Shown here: piece by piece, positions 11,546-22,663 of the stretch
Numbering within the stretch: the stretch's first letter is position 1
Layout: each line of letters opens with the position of its first letter
NCBI GenBank assembly: GCA_039545315.1
Contig: BCIM01000010.1
Span: 1 to 64,000, forward strand
DNA length: 64,000 nucleotides
Reading direction: 5' to 3'
From: Kondoa malvinella
Taxonomy: Eukaryota > Basidiomycota > Agaricostilbomycetes > Agaricostilbales > Kondoaceae
Position numbers and translations under genes: made by a program
Notes under the pieces: generated by a model
What the model was told of the DNA's origin: nothing
Database searches by the model: none
What the model saw: the letters and a program-made list of their open reading frames with translations, nothing else

Positions 11546-12998
11546 ATGGCAAACTCGAGCTTCAGCGCTGGCCGCAGAGTCTACAAGTTGCCCTTTGACG
11601 TCTGCGATGAAATAGTAGAAGACTCTGCGATTGCTCTCCCGCCAGATCATTTCTTATCACAAGCTATTCCAGCGTTAACATCGGACAATATCGCGCAACA
11701 GAATGGAGGACGATTGGATCTGTCTACTCTTGCATCTGCAGATTTCGATATCGACATTGCTTCTGGCTTCTTACCTCCGTCTCCTCCACTTCGAAGGTTC
11801 TCAGCAAGTACGCCGTGGCATGCATGGGAAATACTCTGGGATCAGTCAGCCCATCTAAAGATCGCATCAAAGCAAAGCACTGCTTCAGATCATGCACAAG
11901 CTATGGCATGGCGGAAAAGTGTGGATTCCGCTCCAGTCATTACTGATGAAGGCCTTGAGACTATGGCTCTTCTTCGACGAGGACACGTTCTGCTATCGTT
12001 TCTCGCCCATCGCTATGTTCACCTGACAACGAATAAAGAAGGGGAGAACCCAACAATCCCACCAGCGATATCTGTACCTTGGCTTCAAATTTGCTCGCGC
12101 CTCGATATGCCGCCGGTTCTGACATATGCGGACACGGTTTTATGGAATTGGGATTATATAGACCCTCGCCGAGGCTTTGTTGCAGAGTATGTCTTACCTC
12201 TCTTGCATAGCATGCTGGCACTGATCCTGTCCTTGCAGCAATCTCCAAATGGTGCAAACCTTTACAAACACTCGATCAGAAGAACACTTCTACCTCACAT
12301 CCCTCCTCATCGAGCTACAAGGTGTACCAGCTCTCCGTTTGATGGCCACCTCCCTCGATGAAGCCTTCGTTAACGATTCGCTTGCCCACCTCAGAATCGC
12401 TTCATACCTCACTTCCCTTTCGTCTGTCATCGATCAACTCGCAGTCACCATGGAGGAAGTCTCCATGCACTGCACACCTCTATCATTCTACCACGACATC
12501 AGACCTTGGTTCAACGGAGGCTCTTTCCTTCATCTACCTTCACAAACAATACACACCTATGGAGGTCCATCAGCCGGCCAATCTTCACTCGTCCACGCAT
12601 TAGACGTCTTCCTCGGTATACTTCACGCACCACAAGAACAAGAAACAGGACACGACGAAACTTTCATGCTTCGAATGAGCAGCTACATGCCTCATCATCA
12701 TCGCAATTTCTTGCGTCATTTGGCAAGACAAGAACCTACTGTACGAAGCCTGGCGATGAGCAGTGATGTTCCGGAATTGGTAGAAGCGTATGATAGGAGT
12801 ATACAAAGCTTAAAGAAGTTCAGGGACGCGCATATGCGTGTGGTGTACAAGTTCATCATGCAGCCTGCTAGGGAGGAGAAGATGAAAGAGGCGCGGGAGA
12901 AGGGCAAGAAGGGGGAATTGAGAGGCACGGGCGGGACAAATTTGGTCAGCTTTTTGAAGAGCACTAGGGATCGGACGAGAGAAGCGTTGTTGGGTTGA
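11546..12998 (+). CDS. BNA2: Indoleamine 2,3-dioxygenase
   Basis: Haem enzyme opening the indole ring of tryptophan to N-formylkynurenine, the first step of the kynurenine route to NAD. The conserved opening WHAWEILWD-type segment, the central WLQICSRLDMPPVLTYAD block, the RSEEHFYLTSLLIELQG block and the proximal haem-ligand region SSYMPHHHRNFLRHL are all visible. One 52-nt intron (12187-12238) joins exon 1 to DNLQMVQTFTNTRSEE. The protein is about 465 residues with a lysine-rich tail after the catalytic domain. It diverges from RPC82. The gene appears intact. Confidence 0.9.
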
Positions 12999-13148
12999 AA
13001 AAGTAGACGCGGAACAGAGCTAGACGGGTTGTAAGTGAGAACAAGTTTGTCGTATTACTAGCGCATAGAAGCATTCATTGATAGTTGTCCCATACCTATA
13101 CACAAATTTGATTGTTCCTTCATTCCTTTCCGATCTTTCAACTTCTCT

Positions 13149-15009
13149 TCAGATATCCTCTTCGCTGACTTCAGTCTCCACTAATCGGCTTCCGTCCAAC
13201 TCGCGACCGACAATGCGAGAAGTGGTGACTTCAACATGCGTGCTGATGCCTCTGTTCTCGACTGGTCTTCTGAGGTCGGCTAAAAGCCATGACATGACGC
13301 TGTACAAAGTCACTATCAGCAGGAGTACGATAGTGAAAATCCGAGAGAGTATGTACGATGCTACCAAAGCTTGTCTGGCGCCCATCACAGCCGCGGCAAT
13401 CGCGCAGGACCAAGCAGTAAGCGGAAGCAAGTTCCACAAAGTGAGGAAGGCCGCCGGAGTAGTGAGAAGGAAGACAATGGTCGATAGTCTGCCAGTGGAT
13501 AGCTGGGGAATGACGAACAGTGCTAGGAAGATGAAGGCAAAGGTGAAAGGTAGAGAACGGGTGATAGCGTCGAACATGCTAAGAGGATCGAAGCTGGTTC
13601 GGAGCGTGGGAATGGCCTACATCACTAATTAGATTGGCATGTAAAGGTCAACTTATATACGCACGAGTAGAGGGTGAGCCAAAGCGAAAGCAGATGCGGG
13701 TCGATTAGCAGCAAAGTATGATGGAATGCTGTGTTCAAGTAGACCGGCTTTCATAACTTGATGCAAGAAAGTGCGGTCGGAAACGAATTCGATCAAAGCT
13801 GACAGCAGAACACCGAGACCAAGCGATTGAGCAACTGTGCGCAAGGTCAGATCAAACGGATGAAACTGTTTCAGCTGCACTGACTGGTTTGGAAGGAAGC
13901 TATGTTCAAGTTCCTCTTGATAGAAGTAATCGGTGGTGGGCGGAAAGCTTAGCGCAAAGTAAGCACTGGCATCACATCAAGACAAGAGTAAGACTTACTT
14001 GGAGGCGATGGCAGCAACATTCCAATGACAGCAAGAGCGGCCGCACCAGCAGCAGCGTCGGTAATCAATACTTCGCTGACGGTCTTGGTCGACAGAAGGA
14101 AGTGGTGGTGGAAGAATTGGTATAGAGTTGGACGACCAATGAGAGTGAGGACGATGCCCTGAGAGCCAAATGAGAGTTCAGCACTGCGCGATTGCATTAC
14201 GAGCCAGCCAAACTCACGAGAAGAGCTGTCACAAACAATTAGCTTCACATCAACAAAATATGATATGCAGACATACGAGCTTCAACCTTGGTACCTTCAG
14301 ATTGGTACACCCAGACTGCCAGAGCCAGGTCGATAGCCTTGGTCAGAGCGATATAGAGCCACGAGACATCATCCCGTTCGATCGGTGCCAATGTTTCGCT
14401 CAAGTGCTTGCCAAAGATAGGCAGAACAGGCGATAAGCAGGCCATCCGAACCAATGAAGAAGTCCAGAATGCGACGACATACGCAACGTAGGTGCGGCGA
14501 AGTGAGAAAGGCGTGCCAATGAAGGTATCGAGCCAGGTCTTTGCCTCGCGGGCTTTTTGTTGAGCTCTGATCTCCAATTCGCCAGCTTTTGCTTTTGCAG
14601 CGTCTGCTTGAGCGACGGCACGGTTTCTGACATCTTGAACTTGGTCCTGCGCTTCAGAGATTTTGCCAGCAGCCGTCCGTCTGATGCCGTCTGCAGCGTC
14701 TCTTGCCTGTGCAGCTCTAGCGGCGACTCTGTCTTTGCCAGCGCCTGCCTTTTCTTGTGCTTCCGATAGCTTGCCAGCAGCCGTTTGCCTGACGCCTTCG
14801 ACATTCTCTCTGACCTGAGCAGCTCCAGCCGCTGCTTTGTCCTTTCCTGCGGCAGCCTTTTCCTTCAAAGCAGCGCGCAACTCAGACTCTTGCATTTGTT
14901 CCAATTTCTCTAGAGCCGCTTGTTTGGCGTCGCTTGCTGCGAGCCCTGCTTCGTTGACTGCATTCTGCGAGTGGGCTTTCGCTTTTTCTCCTGATTTTGT
15001 CTTTGCCAT
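13149..15009 (-). CDS. Membrane protein with LEA-like repeat N-terminus
   Basis: ATG at 15009 opens a charged, alanine-rich region of about 170 residues with no hydrophobic segment. It contains two tandem 36-residue units (GKDKAAAGAAQ..., GKDRVAARAAQ...), each with a TAAGK(L/I)SEAQ core, like LEA or apolipoprotein amphipathic helices. The rest, over three further exons, is membrane-embedded, with segments such as YVAYVVAFWTSSLVRMACL, ALTKAIDLALAVWVY, FAFIFLALFVIP and IFTIVLLLIVTLYSVMSWL. Introns lie near 14250, 13949-13880 and 13640. The tail after 13250 is polar. I do not recognise the membrane domain. A role in desiccation or membrane protection is inference only. Confidence 0.6.
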
Positions 15010-15203
15010 AGTAGCGTTTGAGTAGAAGGAGTGCAGGAAAATTATCGCAAAGTAGGTCAAAACATGGCAGTGACGTCAATGGCTCGCTGGATTGACGTGT
15101 CCTCTCTAGAGTGCAGATAAATCGCTTCTGCACTGCTCTATTGTGCTGTAAGAAGCAATGCATCCTTTTCTTTGTGTCCACTGTATGCTCGACGCTTTCC
15201 GGG

Positions 15204-15534
15204 TTATTTCCACGGGTCTATCCAGCTTTCTGCTTTAATGGTCTCTTTCGAAAGCTGAGCCGGGTTCAATCTCATGCTTGCTGTACTGAAATTGAAGCTT
15301 CTGTCTTTGTCTGCAATCTGTTTAAAGACGACACGAACTTCGTTCGAGTCTGTACTTGATGGCTCTGTACTGGCTGTTTTCTGCTGTTGCGAATGATAGC
15401 ATTGCCCATACATGCCGGCAGCTCACCACCTCCTCGCCCTCTTCTTGCTGTGCGTTATGATCTGTAACCTCTTTTTCTTTCCGCTGCAACGGCTCAACTA
15501 GAGGCTGTACAGAGTGACTTGCTTCAAGATACAT
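15204..15534 (-). CDS. Small hydrophilic protein, about 93 residues
   Basis: Two exons join in phase: MYLEASHSVQPLVEPLQRKE to QQEEGEE, then after a 50-nt intron with AACAGCAG acceptor, KTASTEPSSTDSNEVRVVF to the end IDPWK at TAA. The composition is coding-like and charged. No family was recognised. Confidence 0.4.
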
Positions 15535-15687
15535 GCTTCGTCATGCATCTGCGCATTGTAGCTATCACAGACTGGAGAGGCCGAGCCGGTTCGAGTCAAG
15601 CCAGATCAATGGGATAAGAGTACACCTTCATTCTCCTCACAGACACCATATTACAAGCCATCCACACTACAGATACTCTCAGACATC

Positions 15688-18196
15688 CTATACCCTTGTG
15701 CGAGCAGCCCTTACTAATTCTTCCTTGGTCAGAGCGAACGAAAAGTAGCGATGCTGCGGTGCAAAGTCAGCGCATGGAAGAAATACGAAGAGAGAATGCT
15801 TACGTTCTTCAGCTCAGCAGCAGACTTTCGGTCGGCTGGATGAGGTTGCAAGATAGATATGAGCAAGTCGTAGAGAACTTGAACTTGTTTGTTGCCGGTA
15901 CGAAGACGTTCCATGTTGGCGGAAATGACAGCAGGATGCAAGCTATCTTCTTGCTCGGGAAAGATCATTGCATAAAAGAAGACTGAATGCAAAGTCAGCA
16001 CAGCACAAAAGAAGCAAGGATTGAAAAGACGGACTTCCAAGAGCATACATGTCTGAAGCCTTGCCATCATACTGCTTCCCCGTGTACAGCTCAGGCGCAG
16101 CAAACGGCACAGTACCACAACCAGAAATAGTTCGACTAGCAAGCTTGGAAAGACCAAAGTCGCCTAAAAAGCAAAGTCAGTTTTAGGGCACAAAGAAGAG
16201 CGAAGACCACCAACCGATGAGAATGTCGCCTTCCTGCGATATGAAGATGTTAGCTGGTTTGATATCGCGGTGACAGATGCCAAGGTAGTCTAGATGGAGA
16301 AGGCCTTCAAGAACTTGTTTGCCCTAGTATGCAAGTCGACCGTGATTCCAAAGAGAGCCATCCATACGCAGCTTGCGTAAGTCTCCGACTGCCAATTCGG
16401 TGACTATGTATTCGACGCCGCCAAGTGTCATGCCATGGTAATAGAAAGTTGGAAAGCGGTCGTGCTGGCTACAAATCTGAAGATGATCGACTTCTGCCTT
16501 GACGTTCTTGCAGTGAAGGAGGCTGTCTAGCAGCAGGATCTTGACGGCAAACTTGCGACTAGAATTGAGTTCGACACCTTGCCAAACAGAACCAAAACCT
16601 CCTGCTCCGAGCTGATAAGTCAATTTGATACCGTGATTGTTGAGCAGGGTGCGGTTGAGCTGAGGCTGAGAAGGAAGAGGACCAAGCATTCGAGCGACTT
16701 CAGCACTCTCACGAGCCTAGCTACAGTATCAGCATAGCGGTAAGTGAAAGAGGACAAGAAGACTGACCTCGCGCATGGTAGTAGCGTTGGCTGTTTCGGA
16801 GACGAGTCAGATGGGAAACATGGGCGAGAGCGAGCAGCTTACTGTTACTGTCGAGCTAGAGCACATATGAGCGAACGTTAAGAGCGGTACAGGAGTGTGA
16901 ACTTACAGACAAAGGGGACATCGTTTTGCTCGTGCCAACATATGCGGTCATGCGCTACATTTGCGTCAGTCAAGCGAGTCGCATTCGAGGAAGAGAAGAG
17001 CTTACCGACACAGCCATAGGAGTCTGCCTAGTGCGACCAATTGTAACCCTCTTGCGCAACATCGCTGGCGATATGCCTGATCCTCCTGTCTTTGTCCGCT
17101 AACAACAAGTCAGTAGCAATCAGAGCGTGCGAGCTGAGAACTCACTAAAGCTTTGCCGGGCAAGTTACGAGCAGCAGGAATCGCCTTGTATATAGATGCC
17201 TGAGATACTAATCAATCACGGAAGGATAAGGTATCAAGTTGACTCACTGCAAGTCCAACAGCGGGACGTGGATGGGGACGTGGATGAGGACGGTTTGCTA
17301 CTAGTTGAGGAGTCCTTGGGACACCTCTGAGTCGCATGATAGCTGAAACTTGTAGGCGAGGAATAGGTTTGTTGGTCTGCGGTGGACACTGGAGAGAACT
17401 TCAGCTCGCGAAGACAATTTCAGTGTACTAGAACATACATATCTGAGTCTGTTAGGCAATCCAAGCGTCTCGAAAAGTCGCCAGAAAGCGTATTCCTGAA
17501 AAGGGTGTCAGCATTCATAATGTAAAGAGAGACCGAACCGGAAGGGGGTGTAGTTGTTCGAGTTCAATGATATCTTGCCGCACTTCCACATGCACTTTGA
17601 CTGGTTCATTCAGACCCTTCGCAAAGCGAACACTCCGTGGGCTGTCACCGAGCCAGAGGATTCTGCATTGAAGGCAGCCAGATGTGTTGGATTATTGGGT
17701 GCATCGTTCAATGGTCTCATTCCCGGTTGCATTTGCAACTCTGCCTGAACGGTGCGTATCCAGAGTGTATAGTTGTATAGTATGCTGGTATGCTGCAAGG
17801 AAACTCGCGATGTGTGGAATCGAGACCTACATCGTACAGAAGATCTTTGATGCGCTGGTTGGCTCGACGAGCTGCCGCACACGGGAGCTTGGTAGCTTTG
17901 TCAAGCTCGACGCGCTGCACTTCACTAGAGAGAATTGTAACGATTTGGCTGCCGGACCATTCGGCATTATTGGGCAGTTGAGCATCTGGACAGGCTCTGA
18001 CGAGTCGCTGATATAAGTTGAGCAGAAGCGCGTCTTCATTCTTGTCTTTGCGGAAAGCGCTGAAAACGTCGGCCGACCTGATTATCCCGATAGGGATGGC
18101 TGTCGGGAACACCAATTTGACGCGTCGCTGGTCTTCGCCAACATCTTCTTCAAGAGGGAGCTCGTCGGGGAGGTTGTTGGCATCTATAGTGGGCAT
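15688..18196 (-). CDS. Serine/threonine protein kinase, long N-terminus
   Basis: The kinase domain is complete over several exons: glycine loop GAGGFGSVWQG, ATP-lysine in KFAVKIL, catalytic loop HRDIKPANI, DFGLSK, and an activation-segment end FAAPELYTGKQYDGKASDMYALG. It ends after a 47-nt intron with NHRYFSFALTKEEL and TAG 15690-15688. Upstream, exons with ATGs at 16689 and 17337 (MRLRGVPRTPQLVANRP) and an N-terminal block from 18196 (MPTIDANNLPDELPLEED) can be chained in phase. That block could also be a separate gene ending near 17400. The region before the kinase domain matched nothing I know. Exons here are unusually small and numerous. Confidence 0.6.
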
Positions 18197-18910
18197 AGTG
18201 AATGTTCTCAAAGAGGTGTGGAAAAAGCAAAGCTGACGCGACTGAGAGGTATGAAACGAGATAGGAGCAAGAACAAGAGACGAAAAGCGCGTGCAAGCCA
18301 GCCAGCACTTGTTTTGTATGCTGGACATGACCAGGAATGCAATCCAGTCGTTCGAGTGCGTCACACACTCGAGACCTTTCCATGTGTGGAAGGTGTACAA
18401 AAGAGCACAGTCACATAGCTTGGGGAGCGCGTATTGGAAAGGACGAGACAGGGTATCAGTGAAGTATGAAGCAAAAATGCTTTGTCCCGGAATGGCGCAG
18501 CGCGATGCAAAGGCAAGAGAGGATCACAAGCAGGATAAGCGCTACTGTATAGCATTGGGCCAATTATGCAGCAGAAACGCCAACATTGCAAACCACAGCA
18601 AAATCAAGATGCATGAAAGCTGGCCGGCTCCGAGTCGAAGAGCAGCGTGCGGATATCTCGGCGAACGGTATACCATTGGTTGCGGGAAACCACACTAGCG
18701 CCAACGGTTAATCGCCAGCTACACTGGTAGCCGTACGAAAGCAACATGGGTCAATCTTGGTCCGAAGTGTTGCTGCCGCGGTAAGCGCTCGCGAAATAGC
18801 GCTCTCGTACAAATCGTACACGGCAGTCATGCGCGAGCATATGTAATCTCGTCCTTGACAGGCCAGGCGCTGTTTCCTTCATGTCATTTCATGCAATTTG
18901 GTTCCCAGCT
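18197..18910. other. Intergenic region without supported gene
   Basis: Open frames here are short and not protein-like. It should contain the kinase promoter and the 3' end of the small gene at 18911. Confidence 0.4.
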
Positions 18911-19279
18911 CTACTTTCCGCTCAATCTCTCGTTCATCTCCTTCTCGCCATCTGTTGGCTCCTGGTCGATAGGAGCAGGGCCGCTTGAGCCTGGAGCAGT
19001 GGTCTGTGCCATGTTCTGTTCATACGTCAGCCCGCTATTGACGCTCAGGATACGTCCAACATACCTGAGGAGGGTTCTTTACTGCATCTTCAACAGTGGT
19101 GTTGTCGACTACCGGGTTGGGAGTGACGGTCTATACCTAGTCAGCTGCCTGCCGATGTTCCGAGCAGCGATCTTACTTGGTGAGTCTTTTTGAATTGACT
19201 GACAGTAGAGCAGCGGTCAGTTTGGTAGCCACACGCTATGCTTGAGCGCTAACCTTTGCTCTACTGTGTTTCCGCTCAT
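18911..19279 (-). CDS. Small hydrophilic protein, 71-72 residues
   Basis: Four tiny exons join in phase from ATG 19279: MSGNTVEQS, QFKKTHQ, TVTPNPVVDNTTVEDAVKNP, then NMAQTTAPGSSGPAPIDQE to LSGK at TAG 18913-18911. Introns of about 50 nt separate them. The product is polar, proline-rich and without a signal or membrane segment, so it is probably disordered. It was missed as a single reading frame because each exon is so short. No family was recognised. Confidence 0.5.
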
Positions 19280-19393
19280 GATTGTTGGTGAAAGAGCAAG
19301 TACGAATTTTGAGGAAGCGCGTCATCACCGCGATGAGCTAAGCGACATTTGGTACAGGCCTTACGGCATTGCATATCGCAGTTACAGGCGGCT

Positions 19394-20572
19394 TCACGGC
19401 GCTATCATTGACTTCATCCAGTCGATCAGATCCAAGCCCCACTGATCAGCAGAGCCTGGTTGACATATGAGCCTTGAGGGGTAGAGTCTTTGGGACGCGC
19501 TTACCACCAAGACCGAGAGACATAGGGGGAACGATATGTGTCTGGTTCTTCATGACCATCTCTTCAGGCTTGTCTACACCTTCAGGTACTCGGCCATTCT
19601 TCCACAAAGCGAGATAGTCGCGTATCTGAATATTCGCTCAGCTGGAGGTCTGCGAATCATTGAAGTATCTCACAGAATCCAGGATCTCGTCCATTGGATC
19701 AAGCTCGCCCCAGCTGACCAAAGTCGGAATGTTGTTCTTGCTGGCTTTGCGAAGGCCGATTATATCGTACTTGCTTGATCTCTCAGCGCTACCAAAGTAG
19801 CCATTGAGGACAGCTCTTCGCGAGTCGTTGACCGGGTCGCCAAAGTGCATAGGTGCGCTCATGAGCACGGCAGCTTTGATGCGCAAGCCCTTGATCTGGT
19901 CGGCCGTCTTGAAAGTAGCTTCTTCCGGGATCGCGTCTGGCCCGTAGAGAAAGGTGGCTAGGTGGACACCTCCTGCACTATTGCCGCAAAGGAAGACGTT
20001 GTTGAGATCAGCTGAAGGAAGCTTGTCGGTGTTTGCAGCGAGCCATTGGAGAACGAGAGAGATGTCTTCTCCTCCGCTCGGAAAAACGGCGTCATGTTTG
20101 CCATACAGTCTGTAGTTGATGATGACCTATCGATCAACAGCGTGAGGCTCGTTGGAGACTTTTCAGAGCCTTCAACTCACAGTGACAAAGCCCCGCGAGC
20201 TGAAGAATTGACCCAAATTGGCATGTATTGCAGGGCTGAGCCGTTTGTCTCCCATCAGAAAACCGCCTCCGTGCACAAAGACGAGGACAGGTGATTTGCC
20301 AGTGCTGTTCTGCGAGACATAGCAATCGAGCATCTGCCTGTCGAGCGGTCCATACTGATGCTCGACTGGTGCAGCTTTGAGTATTTCTTGCTCTCGCTGA
20401 GCTTGCAGAGGTAGAAAGATGCCGAATAGCCTAGGCACAGAGTCTCACAAAGCGCAAAGACCTCAGTCGAGCTGTCTGCGCGCTCTTGCATCAACTCACC
20501 ACCGATAGATTCTTTATTTCCTTTCGACGCAGCTTCAGTCATTGCCTTTTCAGCATCTTGCACAGAGACCAT
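19394..20572 (-). CDS. HSL-type alpha/beta hydrolase, right copy
   Basis: Mirror of the gene at 2433-3617 with the same exons and catalytic motifs (HGGG, GNSAGG, GELDP, QTHI). Inside the repeat arm it is identical; from 19442 down it differs, reading ADQWGLDLIDWMKSMIAP before TGA 19396-19394. This shorter C-terminus looks like the family-normal one, since the left copy carries an extra segment of about 26 bp there. Confidence 0.75.
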
Positions 20573-21559
20573 TGTTCCGCCGGGGCGTAGAGAGCTCGCT
20601 ATACTTTGAAGTTTGCGCCAGATGTGTTGACCGCTATCGATGTAGTTTCTTGCGATATCTGCCTTTAATGGTGGACTCTGCCCGCTTGTAATTCACGGAC
20701 GGTGTGTTGGCTGCTCTGGATGCGCTTCTATTCGTCCAGACTTCGGCATTCAGGGCAAAAACGTATCTGCCAGCGGAGAACGACCGGACACCGCAAGACA
20801 AGATCCGCTCTGACTATGCTGTTGTGCATGCTGCGACCTCTGCTCATAGAACTCATTGGAAGCAGCTTTGCAAGGCCTTTGGCATCGATAACAGGTCAAG
20901 AAGAATTTCAGCATCCGGACCGAGGTTGGGCAATGCACAGTCTTCCAGTAGCGCCAGAGGACCTACAAGGGTAGAGTGGAGCTCCAGTCAACACGCTGCA
21001 AGGTGCTCGGCTAAGTTTGGCCATGGCGAAGCTCTTGGATTCGAGTCGCGCCGAACAATCTTTGTACCCATTCATGCTCTTACACTCTGTAAATTGCTTA
21101 TGCTGCTCATGCGAGCGAAGCAAAGTGGTCTCTCGATGGTCGCATATCCTATCACTTCATTGTGCTCGAAGATGAATATCTCACAACTTGGTCACTCCCC
21201 ATCTTACTCTCACATTACTAGTATAGTGGCTGATCTCTTATCTCCGTATAATATGCCTGGAAAGTCTTCGTCTGCAGCTTTACCGACCATAACATATCCC
21301 ATCTTTATTGCTTGTCTTGCAATACTCTTGATTGGATCACATCGTGTGCACTTTGGGTCACTGTCATTCTTGGTACTATTTCATCTAGTACCGGACTAGT
21401 GGAATCCGCTGCGGGACTCTGCCTCGGCAAAAGATTTCGATTGTTCTATATCGAGATGTCGGTGTCTATATTTGAGGACTGACCTCGCCTCTCAAGATCG
21501 CTGTCGGCGTCAGCATAAGACCAGTGGCCTCTCTTTGTCATCCAAGTGCAGCCTCTAAG
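20573..21559. other. Gap with mirrored 231-codon ORF
   Basis: Exact mirror of 1446-2432. The 231-codon frame is on the plus strand at 20704-21399. No function can be assigned. Confidence 0.35.
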
Positions 21560-22479
21560 ATGGACAGCCCGTCTCCCATCTCGCAATCAAAGCATGATCG
21601 CTATGTTGTCGCTCACGGTACGTCTTGATGCGTTTACAGACATCTGTATTGGCTCATATTGATAAATGCAGCGACACTTGGATCAACTGCTGTGCTCATT
21701 ACCATGCCCATAGCACTGCTGGTAGGACGCTGTACGCGTGTTCATCTGCATAAATTACGCTCACTGAGTGGTACTAGATCTAAGGACATGGCGTCATTGG
21801 AACCTGGTTCATGCTGTACTCAATTTGTCGACTGTCGTATTGATCATCATTACTTTCGCTTTGGGCAATGCGGCGCTCAAGGATCCGAATCAGTATTCTG
21901 GCGCACATTCCGACATTCATCACAAGCTCGGGCTTGCAGTCTTCATCATTGCTGTTATACAAGGGCTAAGCGGTATCGGCGCAAAGTTCACCAAATACGT
22001 AAGCAGCTCTTTGCCGCTTAAGTGGCTTTTGGCTCACTATCTCAAGTAGCCTTCTTACAACTATGTCACTCTCAACGCTCAGCGAAGCTATGTTCGATAT
22101 GTGCACATCGGTTTGGGCATAGCAACAGCTGCTTTGTTGTGTTAGTGAGCCCTGCTGTAGTATCCGATCGAAGTCTAATCAGTCTATGCAGATGCGCAAC
22201 TCTACACCGGTTACAGGTCAGTGCTAGTCAAGCTTCACTCTCTTTCTGAGCTGAATCATATCTAGTGAATGGAATGAAACTTCAGATTCGGAAACGAAAG
22301 TGCCATTCAGCATCNTCGTCATCTTCTGGGTTCTGTTTTCGATCGAAGTGTTTGCTTATTTAGTTGGATGGGTGATCGCGGAACCGCTGGCCAGACAGAG
22401 AAGGAAGAGGGAATCCGAAAGCGTCAGCAAAGAGGTCAAGGAATACCGCCGTGGAAGCGCAGATCCATTAACTGCTTGA
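21560..22479 (+). CDS. Cytochrome b561-domain protein, right copy
   Basis: Exact mirror of the gene at 526-1445, ATG 21560 to TGA 22477-22479. The exon before the last is only 25 nt and supplies the end of the YAQLYTGY segment after a histidine-bearing helix. The N at 22315 falls in the codon before VIFWVLF. Confidence 0.7.
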
Positions 22480-22663
22480 CTCAAGAGCATAGCAAGACAA
22501 CGGGCAATTCAATAGATGTTAAGAAATCACAGTCAATGTGCANTAAGACCCAAATGTTATGCTAAACGACTACTACTCAAATTGCCCATTATTTTGATAT
22601 CTCAACTAAAGATGCCTAAGTATGGCAGAATTGTCCGAAAGCCCTGAAAACCGCCCTGCAGTC

